DNA of 64,000 nucleotides from contig NZ_CAUYTL010000014.1 in the NCBI RefSeq assembly GCF_963575615.1, positions 1 through 64,000 on the forward strand. Reading direction: 5' to 3'. A program made the translations under genes and the position numbers. This document shows positions 26,259-34,400 of this stretch, piece after piece (position 1 is the first letter of the stretch; each line of letters opens with the position of its first letter). Origin of the DNA: Listeria_A hofi. Lineage in GTDB: Bacteria > Bacillota > Bacilli > Lactobacillales > Listeriaceae. Under the pieces are notes generated by a model. The model was not told the DNA's origin. It made no database searches and was given only the letters and a program-made list of their open reading frames with translations.

Positions 26259-26374
26259 CGTAGATAACAACAGCTACTTTTTAACTCCCTTTTAGAGTAG
26301 TTGTAATGTTTCTCACCTTTTTTCATACCTCTCTTAGAAAACACCAATCCTGACTAATCGGGGTTGGTGTTTTT
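26259..26374 (+). ncRNA. LhrC-like sRNA candidate 1 (divergent member)
   Basis: An intergenic unit with promoter TGTAATATAG (-10 at 26247-26252) preceded by ATTCAT and upstream TTTCA/TTTTCAT boxes. The predicted RNA starts near 26259. It forms a hairpin (26267-26278 with 26296-26304) whose loop exposes ACTCCC, then a CU-rich stretch, then a strong terminator (AACACCAATCC/GGGTTGGTGTTTTT, ending about 26374). The terminator loop lacks UCCC, unlike candidates 2 and 3. It shares their promoter layout. It might also terminate the rha operon. Confidence 0.5.
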
Positions 26375-26438
26375 GCGTGTAAAATTCAAAACATGATACA
26401 ATGAACAGAGTTAGGAAATGTTAAAAGGAGAAGATTTT

Positions 26439-27293
26439 ATGCTTAGAAAAGGTGATTCAATAGGTTTGGTTGCCTGCTCTAATGGGCGTGATCTAGAGAA
26501 GGCTAGAGATATCACACATTTGGAGGAGTTGCTTTTAGATTATTTTTCACTAAAATGCGTGCGGGCAAGTACGATTTTCAAGGCTGAAAATGAGCGAATA
26601 AATCGAAATGCTAGTAAACGTGCTGAAGAATTGATGAAGCTATATCAAAACCCTGAAATCAAAGCGATATTTGATATTTCAGGTGGGGATGTGGCGAATG
26701 AAGTTTTGCCATATCTGGACTTTGGCGTCATAAGAAAAGCGAATAAACCCTTTATTGGATATAGTGATTTAACTGTAGTTTTGAATGCAATATGGGCGCA
26801 GGCAGGCGTTATGGGACATAACTATCAGGTGCTTCATTTGACGGGAAGTGAATCAGAGTTACAATTAGAACAATTTAAAAAAGTGTTTTTGAAGGGAGAA
26901 AATCTGATTTTTCCATATGAGATTTTACGCAAAAAAGCTAAGATGCATGGGGAAGTTATCGGCGGGAATATTAGGTGCTTGCTAAAGCTTTCTGGCACAA
27001 GATATTTACCCGATTCTAAGGGGAGGACGATTCTTCTAGAGGCAATGAGTGGTGATCGCAACAAAATCTCTACTTATTTTGCGCAGTTAGACCAAATGGG
27101 TTATATAGAACGTGCGAATGGGATTATTTTAGGGACTTTTTCTGAGATGGAGAAATTGGGGCAACGGCAAGAAGTCGATGAGATTGCTCAAATGTATGCG
27201 GAGCGACACGATAAATTTTTGCTGAAAACCGCGATTGTTGGTCATAATGATAACGCTTGGCCATTTCCGCTTGGCAAAATGCTTGAATTCTAA
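26439..27293 (+). CDS. Peptidase S66 family (LD-carboxypeptidase / MccF-like)
   Basis: A 284-aa serine peptidase of the S66 family. The nucleophile region is FIGYSDLTVV (Ser near residue 112) and the catalytic histidine is probably in IVGHNDNAWPFPLGK near the C-terminus, with a glutamate in between. Members either trim the tetrapeptide in peptidoglycan recycling or hydrolyse toxic aminoacyl nucleotides such as microcin C. Which applies here cannot be decided. No signal peptide, so it is cytoplasmic. The ATG at 26439 follows AAAGGAGA. It lies alone between two sRNA-like units. Confidence 0.82.
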   Translation: MLRKGDSIGLVACSNGRDLEKARDITHLEELLLDYFSLKCVRASTIFKAENERINRNASKRAEELMKLYQNPEIKAIFDISGGDVANEVLPYLDFGVIRKANKPFIGYSDLTVVLNAIWAQAGVMGHNYQVLHLTGSESELQLEQFKKVFLKGENLIFPYEILRKKAKMHGEVIGGNIRCLLKLSGTRYLPDSKGRTILLEAMSGDRNKISTYFAQLDQMGYIERANGIILGTFSEMEKLGQRQEVDEIAQMYAERHDKFLLKTAIVGHNDNAWPFPLGKMLEF

Positions 27294-27349
27294 TAGAGTT
27301 CTCATGAAACACCCGCAAAAATTTCATCAATACCCTGTATTATAAAGAG

Positions 27350-27447
27350 TGTAAAGCAAGGACAGCAATTAGTTTCCCCCTTTTTCTAATTGTGTTGTCC
27401 CTTATACAAACTCCCTTTTTGACCAGCTTCCCCGGCTGGTTTTTTTG
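27350..27447 (+). ncRNA. LhrC-family-type sRNA candidate 2
   Basis: Predicted RNA of about 97 nt with the LhrC plan. Promoter -10 TATTAT (27338-27343) has TTTCAT 10 bp upstream and no good -35, suggesting activator control. Hairpin 1 pairs GGACA..CAATTAG with CTAATTG..TGTCC (27360-27400) and its loop shows TTTCCCCC. A single-stranded segment contains ACTCCC (27410-27415). The terminator stem ACCAGC/GCTGGT carries TTCCCC in its loop and ends in a T run. Three UCCC-bearing sites are the hallmark of the LisRK-induced LhrC sRNAs of Listeria. Sequence identity to them was not tested. Confidence 0.78.
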
Positions 27448-27489
27448 TTTGCGTTAGGTTATGATTGTGATGTGACGGGAGGGTTTTTA

Positions 27490-28050
27490 GTGGAGATTGA
27501 TAATAAAGTTTATGCAGTGAATCGCAGTGAGTGGCGCTCGTGGTTAGAAGCAAATGGTGAATTTGAGAAATATTGTTGGCTTATTTTGCCGCGAAAACAG
27601 AACAAATTTACGTATATTGATGCTGTGGAAGAGGCTCTTTGCTTTGGTTGGATAGATAGCACGAAAAAAGGACTTGATGATGAGCATATTGCGCAACGTT
27701 TTTCACACCGAGTTCAGAAAAGTAACTGGACAGAATTAAACAAAGAACGCGCGCGTAGGCTGAAAAGACTAGGCTTGATGATGCCACAAGGGGAACGTGT
27801 CTTACCAGATCTGGAAGCAGAATTTGAAATAGCTGCAGATATATTGGCGGCGATAGAAGAGGACGCGGTTTTGTCGGAAAATTTTGCAAACCTTCCTGAC
27901 TTATACGTTCGAATCAAATTAGATAATATCCAGGCCGTTATTAAAAATCGCGCCTTATATGATAAACGGTTGGCGACCTTCTTTGAGAAGACAAGGAAGG
28001 GTGAGTTATACGGCAAGTGGCACGATGGTGGCCGGCTGAAGGATTTTTAA
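27490..28050 (+). CDS. YdeI/OmpD-associated family protein
   Basis: A 186-aa protein of the YdeI (OmpD-associated) family, recognisable from YIDAVEEALCFGWIDS followed by QRFSHRVQKSNWTELNKERARRL and a C-terminal helical region. Members have been linked to resistance to antimicrobial peptides or bacteriocins, but no activity is firmly known. The GTG at 27490 follows GGGAGGG. A longer in-frame extension to 27445 would begin inside the preceding terminator and is rejected. A small hypothetical gene follows after 18 bp. Confidence 0.82.
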   Translation: MEIDNKVYAVNRSEWRSWLEANGEFEKYCWLILPRKQNKFTYIDAVEEALCFGWIDSTKKGLDDEHIAQRFSHRVQKSNWTELNKERARRLKRLGLMMPQGERVLPDLEAEFEIAADILAAIEEDAVLSENFANLPDLYVRIKLDNIQAVIKNRALYDKRLATFFEKTRKGELYGKWHDGGRLKDF

Positions 28051-28068
28051 TAGAAGGGGTGACATGCT

Positions 28069-28371
28069 ATGGCGTTAGAAATGAGGATAATAAATCAATC
28101 ATCGAATAAATTAATACGGAAAGCTTTTATCTACATAGATGGACAGCAGAAAACGACGAATATCAAGCAGTTGGCGAGCGGGGAGGAGTGCCGCATCGAG
28201 ATTCCAACGACAGAGAAAGACGTGGCTAAAGATATCGTTTTTTCTTATTTAAATACGGACAGTGCTATCATTATCACAAAAATTGGAGAAGTGACTAATT
28301 TGATTCAAAAAGCGAGGTTAAGCATTACGGATATAACGCTAGAAGGCACAATTAGATATAGCATAGAATAA
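28069..28371 (+). CDS. Small hypothetical protein
   Basis: A 100-aa protein I do not recognise. It has no signal peptide or membrane helix, is rich in beta-prone stretches (RKAFIYIDGQQKTTNIKQL, GEECRIEIP) and looks like a small beta-sandwich domain. ATG 28069 has GAAGGGG nine bases upstream. It is probably co-transcribed with the ydeI-like gene, and the two are bracketed by the sRNA candidates 2 and 3. Confidence 0.65.
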   Translation: MALEMRIINQSSNKLIRKAFIYIDGQQKTTNIKQLASGEECRIEIPTTEKDVAKDIVFSYLNTDSAIIITKIGEVTNLIQKARLSITDITLEGTIRYSIE

Positions 28372-28442
28372 AAAATGAAAATTTCATGGAATTCTCATGA
28401 AAATCCCTATAAGCTTTCATCCGTAGCCTGTATTATAGAGAA

Positions 28443-28542
28443 TGTAAACAAGGACAGCAATTAGTTTCCCCCCTTTTTCTAATTGAATGAGTCCTTTAAA
28501 CTCCTTTTTTGAACCAGCTCCCCCCTTGGCTGGTTCTTTTTT
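28443..28542 (+). ncRNA. LhrC-family-type sRNA candidate 3
   Basis: A near-repeat of candidate 2, about 1.1 kb downstream. The -10 TATTAT (28431-28436) has TTTCAT 10 bp upstream. Hairpin 1 (GGAC..CAATTAG / CTAATTG..GTCC, 28452-28494) has a TTTCCCCCC loop. A linker has ACTCC, and terminator GAACCAGC/GCTGGTTC (28511-28536) displays TCCCCCC and ends in six Ts. Predicted length is about 100 nt. Stems are conserved and loops vary only in C count, which supports a functional RNA rather than a chance repeat. Confidence 0.8.
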
Positions 28543-28593
28543 GTTGTTTGATACTGCTGTAAGCAATGTGAATGTTGCAAATAAAATAAGCGA

Positions 28594-30066
28594 TTAGTCC
28601 ATTGCTTCCGCAAGCTTCTTATCTCTAATCTCCCTCAACGTATCTTCCAAACACGCCCAATCACTTTGCGTCGGCGGAAAATTCCAGATGAAAATAGATT
28701 CAGGATTATCAGAAAGAATCTTAGTCTCTGTGATGGTAAGATCAACTGTTTTTGGAATAGCATGCGTAAAAAGTTCAATATTTAAATCTAATTTCCGAAG
28801 TATTTGTGATTTTAATTTATTTAGAACAGCGCTATCTTGATTTGTCAATAGGGCAACCTCTAATTTTGGCTCATACTTTTTCATGGAGAATCGTTCAATA
28901 ATAAGAATCATATATTTATAGCAAAAATAGATAGATGGTGCTGCAGCTTGCTTCATGCCGTCTAGTTGGAATAATTGTGTCGTTATCTTATCTAAATTTT
29001 TCCACAACGCAGGATGCTCAGATCTGAAATAGTCAGCTTGTTTACGTATGCGATTGTATACATATAAATAAGGCAAAGATAGCCCATAAAAATTAGCGTT
29101 GATAAGGTTGAGCCAAATCCGATCGTTATCTTCTATTGTAATATCAGGGTAGTATTTGGTGAATTCATTTAAAAAATTTTCAGCAATTTTAAAAGGTAGC
29201 GTCTGTTCTCTTCTGTTCCACGCGATGAGGCTGGCTGTGATGGGATCATGCGTTTTAGGATACATCAAATTGCTAATAGCTATAGTCAAGTACTTTTCTT
29301 CAAGTTCTTTGTATGGTTGGGGGACTTCGTTTAATAAGGATTTACCATGGTCTTTAATAAACTGTACGACTTGAGGAGGAACGCAATTTTGTAGAGGCAT
29401 TTCCCGTACATAGCATTTTTGAGCGTGCCTCATATACCTTACTGCCAATCGATAAAGCAATTGCTCTTTTTCAATAGTATTCACATAGGCATGTACTTTA
29501 CGCAAAAATTCATCGAGTTGGTATACTAAAACTTCTCTTGAGATAGAACGAAACGGCCACATTCTACCTTTATATGTGAGCCAATATAAGTTATAGTAAC
29601 ATTCTCTAACCCAAATTTCGCTTCCTGTAATACGTAGTGGATTAGTTTGTAGGCCCAAATGTCGTGTATGAAGATTATTTTGTAAGCGTTTCACTTTGAA
29701 ATAAAATGTGCTTTTCGTAATAAAGTGCTGCTCGTAAAATTGGCGTGCACGTAAATGTGGATAATTAAATGCACTATCCATTAAGGTATAAGTCATAGAT
29801 GAGGTTACAAATTTTTCAAGAATAGAATCTAAGGCTACATCATCAGGTTTTTCGAGATAAATACCGATTCCTTTTTTGATGATTAATTGAGTCTGTGGTG
29901 CATTTTCAGCTAGATAGAATTGTATGTCGTCGAGTGCTTTATAAACTGCATCAATACCGTAGTTTAGCATACTGGATATTTCTGAGACTGACCAATTTTT
30001 TTTTTCATTCCCAATCAAATGGATAATCTCGTATGCACGTATTTCTTTGTCATCTAAAAAAAACAT
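28594..30066 (-). CDS. Mga-family transcriptional regulator
   Basis: A 490-aa regulator of the Mga/AtxA type. An N-terminal HTH (NWSVSEISSMLNYGIDAVYKALDDIQ, residues about 24-50) is followed by a second Mga HTH region (FITKSTFYFKVKRLQNNL), a PRD-like central part rich in helices, and a C-terminal EIIB-like domain (LEVALLTNQDSAVLNKLKSQIL, then SIFIWNFPPTQSDW). Such proteins control virulence and surface genes according to sugar-phosphotransfer state. It is divergent from the PrfA-like gene and the giant adhesin. A decayed copy of its C-terminal domain lies at 56.96-57.28 kb. Confidence 0.82.
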   Translation of the reverse strand: MFFLDDKEIRAYEIIHLIGNEKKNWSVSEISSMLNYGIDAVYKALDDIQFYLAENAPQTQLIIKKGIGIYLEKPDDVALDSILEKFVTSSMTYTLMDSAFNYPHLRARQFYEQHFITKSTFYFKVKRLQNNLHTRHLGLQTNPLRITGSEIWVRECYYNLYWLTYKGRMWPFRSISREVLVYQLDEFLRKVHAYVNTIEKEQLLYRLAVRYMRHAQKCYVREMPLQNCVPPQVVQFIKDHGKSLLNEVPQPYKELEEKYLTIAISNLMYPKTHDPITASLIAWNRREQTLPFKIAENFLNEFTKYYPDITIEDNDRIWLNLINANFYGLSLPYLYVYNRIRKQADYFRSEHPALWKNLDKITTQLFQLDGMKQAAAPSIYFCYKYMILIIERFSMKKYEPKLEVALLTNQDSAVLNKLKSQILRKLDLNIELFTHAIPKTVDLTITETKILSDNPESIFIWNFPPTQSDWACLEDTLREIRDKKLAEAMD

Positions 30067-30290
30067 ATCGTTCTCCTTCCTAGCGAGACATTACTAATCG
30101 TATTTAATAATACCCTTCTTTACTCATTTATACGCTATTTTACTCAATTTTGGTGAAATAGTTATAGATTATTCAGACGCTAAAAATCAATCGTTATATG
30201 TATTTTTTCATAAAAAAACACGTAGATAAACATATTGATATGACTTATTTTGAGCGAATTTGTCCTAATGGCCCAAAAATGAGCGCAGAT

Positions 30291-30325
30291 TTTTAGGAAA
30301 TAATGCGAAGATAAAGTATTATACT
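30291..30325 (+). promoter_or_regulatory. TTTTAGGAAA-type promoter, copy A (PrfA-like gene)
   Basis: TTTTAGGAAA (30291-30300), a 19-bp gap, then TATACT (30320-30325). Transcription would begin near 30332, giving a leader of about 330 nt before the PrfA-like gene. A 15-bp palindrome, CTCGTTTAAAACGAG, lies in the leader at 30349-30363. The rest of the 595-bp intergenic region holds no gene that I can see. Confidence 0.6.
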
Positions 30326-30661
30326 ATGAATGTAATCAAGGAGTGGTACTCGTTTAAAACGAGATGAATACTATTATCCCAACTAGAAGCTGACACAAAA
30401 TATTCACAGTTAATCAAACTAGTTGCAACACTGTTGTGAAATTCAAAATAAGAAGGTGTTACACTTAGTGGAAATAGCTAGAATACTAGAGTAATGCCAT
30501 TCTTACGCGGAGATTATAGTATCAAATACGAAAAGACATAAAAGATTCACATTTTTTTTGGAAATCTGCACCATAGTTGAAACGTACAAAATAAGAACAT
30601 GTTAAATTAATAAATGTAATCTTTCGCAACTATTCAAGATGTTAGAAAGGAGAAATCATCA

Positions 30662-31342
30662 TTGGTGTATATTTCAAGTAATACGAGTTTAGACGGGATT
30701 ATCAAAGAGTTACAGACAAATGCGTACGGAGACAATTTAGTACAAGAAGTTACTTTTGATAAGGGACAACAAATTATTATGCCAGGGAAACCGAACAATG
30801 CACTATACATTATTACATCGGGAATTTCAATCACAACCCAGACGATGAAAGATTCGCTGAAGCCAGTAATATCCTTTCTAACAGATGGGGACATTATCGG
30901 GTTGGAATCTTTTTTTAGAAAAAATGATGGTGTAGTTATGACACAGGCAACGACGCTAACAGAATTAAAGGCGATTCGAATCGAAATGGAATATTTACTA
31001 AATTACTTGGCTAATAGACCTTCATTCATGGAGTTTTTTGCAAACTTGATGACAGAACAATTGTATGGTTTATACGAGCGTTACATGCAATTGATGCTAG
31101 GCCGCGAAGAACGATTTGTTAACTCACTTTACGATATCGCAAATAAGCTAGGTATTGTAGTAGACGAGGGTATCAAAATTCCATCTGTGATTAGTACGAA
31201 GCTTATAGGGGCCTATTGCAATGTTGATCGAAACTTTATACCAAAGCAACTAAAGAAAATGATGCAAGAAGGTCAAATTAGCGTGAATCACAAAGACATT
31301 ATAATAAAGGATATATCTATAAGTCGAAATATTCAGTTATAA
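30662..31342 (+). CDS. PrfA-like Crp/Fnr-family regulator
   Basis: A 226-aa protein with an N-terminal cyclic-nucleotide-binding-like beta-roll (FDKGQQIIMPGKPNNALYIITSGI), a long dimerisation helix, and a degenerate C-terminal Crp HTH (IPSVISTKLIGAYCNVDRNFIPKQLKKMMQEG). Its length and layout fit the PrfA-like Crp/Fnr group expanded in Listeria. The ligand is unknown. The start is TTG with AAAGGAGA nine bases upstream. It precedes the adhesin gene by 100 bp and follows a long leader, so control of the adhesin is a reasonable inference. Confidence 0.82.
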   Translation: MVYISSNTSLDGIIKELQTNAYGDNLVQEVTFDKGQQIIMPGKPNNALYIITSGISITTQTMKDSLKPVISFLTDGDIIGLESFFRKNDGVVMTQATTLTELKAIRIEMEYLLNYLANRPSFMEFFANLMTEQLYGLYERYMQLMLGREERFVNSLYDIANKLGIVVDEGIKIPSVISTKLIGAYCNVDRNFIPKQLKKMMQEGQISVNHKDIIIKDISISRNIQL

Positions 31343-31354
31343 AATTTGTGTGCG

Positions 31355-31375
31355 TAAGGAGGTGTTTATCATGTG
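31355..31375 (+). other. Start-stop minimal ORF (ATG-TGA) behind a strong ribosome-binding site
   Basis: AAGGAGGTG (31355-31363) is followed six bases later by ATGTGA (31370-31375). It lies between the PrfA-like gene and the adhesin start. It may be the relic of a broken small gene or a site that loads and stalls ribosomes ahead of the adhesin. Confidence 0.35.
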
Positions 31376-31442
31376 AACTCATAACCGTTCTATTGATAGG
31401 CAGACATTTTACAAAAAAGAATGAAGAGGAGCAAATATAAAC

Positions 31443-34400
31443 ATGAAATTAGAACAAAAGGGTCCAATCAACGTCTTATCCATGAAGACACTTAAAAAGG
31501 CCGCTAAAACAGCCTTAATCGCTACAGTCGTTGCAAGCCAAATCATTACAGTATTACCAACAGGATCGCATGCAGCAGAAGCAACAGGCGGAGAAGTAGT
31601 AGCGAAAGAAGCACCAAGCGCAGACGTAGTTGCTCAAAAATACGCTCCACTAGGTGCAACTTTAGCACTTGACGGTGGTGTAACAGAAAAAAGACAACAA
31701 GTTTCAACATTTGCTGAATTTAAAGCGGCAGCAGAATCAGGTACAGTAAACGTTATTGAAATTACTGGTGATTTTCAATTAGCAAGTAATGTAACGGTAA
31801 ATAGCAATATTCGTATTGAAGGTAACGGACATACGATTAGCGCTGCATCTTTCCAAGTTATCATGAAATCTAACTCGATTATCGATTTAGAGGACTTAAT
31901 CATGACAAACGTTGGAACAAAAGCAATTTTCACAGGTTATACATCATCAGCTGCACCAACAGTAAACATCATTGATAATGTTCAAATTCGCGGTATGATT
32001 ATGGGTGGAACTGGTAAACTTTCACTTTCTATCGCAGGAACAAATAACCGTTTAGTAAATGCTGAGCGCCAAGGTATGGATGTCGATAGCTTAGAAATCG
32101 CAGACAATACACAAATCGATCAACTAGAAGCACTAGAGACAGCTGTTAAAGTTCGCACATCAGGCTCAGTAAACATTGGCGATAATGCGAAAATAAATAT
32201 GATGTCTAACAAAGGTTACGCATTTGACGTGTCAAACAGTGCCCTTGTAGTTGGTGAAAATACAGTTATTAACTCAGCATCAAAATACGGTACATTAAAA
32301 GCTGCAACATTAGTAGTTAAAAATGGAGCTAACCTAACACTTGCATCAGGCGACGTAGGTAACGGAATTTATGTATCAGGGAACATTACAATTGGTGACA
32401 ATGTAAAAGTAAAAGCAACAGGTACTGGTACAGCAATCTATGCATATAATCCAGGGGCTTCTATTATTGTAGGTAAGGATGCGGATATCGATGTTGTTAG
32501 TGACAACGGTAGTGGTATCTATGGTAACTCAACAATCACATTTGGCGACCGTTCTTCTCTAAAATTAAGAACACATGACAGAGGGATTTATTCAGCGGGA
32601 GCGGCAACTATTCGCTTCGGTTCAGTGTCTAACCAAAATCCACAACCAGAAGACCGCGTAAAAATTGATATCGATTCCGGCACTAGCTACGGTATTTATT
32701 CTGGCGGCCCAATAATTTTTGGAGATAACACAGAAGTAGGAATCAAAGCAAAAGCTGATGGTATCTTAGCACCTGGTAACTCACGTGTTGATTTCGGTGC
32801 GAATACATTAGTGAATGTTACTTCTTCAAGTGGTGACGGTGTCAATGCAGGTGGAATCAAGTTTGGCGATAACGCTTCTGTATATGTTAAAGCTTATACA
32901 AATGGGCTTGAAACAACTAACACAAGTGGTGAAGGTATCTCTACAGGTAAAAATGTGGACATGACAATCGTTTCTCCTAACCATGATGGTATCTACACAT
33001 ATAAAGATACAACGTTTGGCGACAATAATAATATCTCAATTACAGCATTGAACAGCCATGCGATACATTCGTTCTACGGTGGATCAGTTAAATTGGGCAC
33101 TGGCTCTAGTTTGTATTTAAATGCAGGTACTGGTGTAATTCAAGAAGGTGGCGCAGCAGCTACATTCAACGTAGGGAATGGCTCTTTGGTTAAAATCGAG
33201 TCTTCGGATTATGGTATCAACACATCAGGATCAATCACTTTTGCAGAAAATGCGAAAGCTAACATTCGTGCAGCATCTGGTCAAGGAAACTATCCAGCTA
33301 TTAAAGCAAATGGTGTTGTAACATTCAGCAAAAACACAATGGCTTACGTAGAAACACTTTCAAACACATCGACAACAGTCTTCGATTTAACTGGTGCACA
33401 AAGTTCAAAATTAGTTCTTAACGCACCAAAGTATATCGATTTCCGTCAAAATAACCGAGCTGTAGCAGGACACATTATTCGCGGTTACGGTAATGACAGT
33501 GCATCTTATGTGTCACGTGTAGAAATGAACAACATGGCTAAAGTTTATGCTTGGGAACATGCAGCAGACTGGTCTAAAGCAACAGGAAGTGAATGGAATA
33601 CTATTGATAATGTTAAAATTCCGCTAACATATAAAGTTGGAAGCACGTATACGAGCTATTACAGCGGCTTAGCAACAGGGGAAAACATCGATGGGTTCAG
33701 CTTATTTGACTATTCGCGCGTATCAACAGAAGGTTCAAGCATTATAGAACGTCCAGCAGTATCTCCAATTTACGAAAATGATAAAACAGTTTCCGGAACT
33801 GGTGTAGCAGGCGATGATATCGTTGTGACTTTCCCAGATGGTAAAACTGCTAAAGCAACAGTAGATGTGGATGGTAAATGGACAGTTAACGTGCCAACAG
33901 GAACTACTTTAGTAAAAGATCAAAACGTGTTAACTTACCAAACGAATGGTGTTAATGATAGCTCACGAGTAACAACAAAAGTACAAGCAGATAACCGTGT
34001 TCCAACAGCTCCAACAGTTGATTCTGTAAAAGCAGGCGATACAGTGGTTAATGGTGAAGGAGTTCCAGGTAATACCATTGCAGTAAAACTTCCTGATGGA
34101 ACAACAGCTACAGGTACAGTAAAACCAGACGGCACTTTCTCTGTAACAGTTCCAGCACAAGAAGCAGGAGCAGTGCTGGATGTCACGCAAACTGGTCAAA
34201 ATGGACTTCCAAGTGATCCGACAAAAGTAACAGTAAAAACCAATGATAAACCAGTAATCAATGCAACAGACAAAGTATTAACAGTTGGCGATACATTTGA
34301 TCCAATGGCAGGTGTAACTGCAACAGATAAAGAAGACGGAAACTTAACATCAAAAATCATAGTAACAAGCAACAATGTCGATACAACAAAAGCGGGCACA

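Noticed and set aside
30588..30610. PrfA box upstream of the PrfA-like gene
   Set aside because: The sequence AACATGTTAA contains only part of TTAACANNTGTTAA and has the wrong centre spacing.
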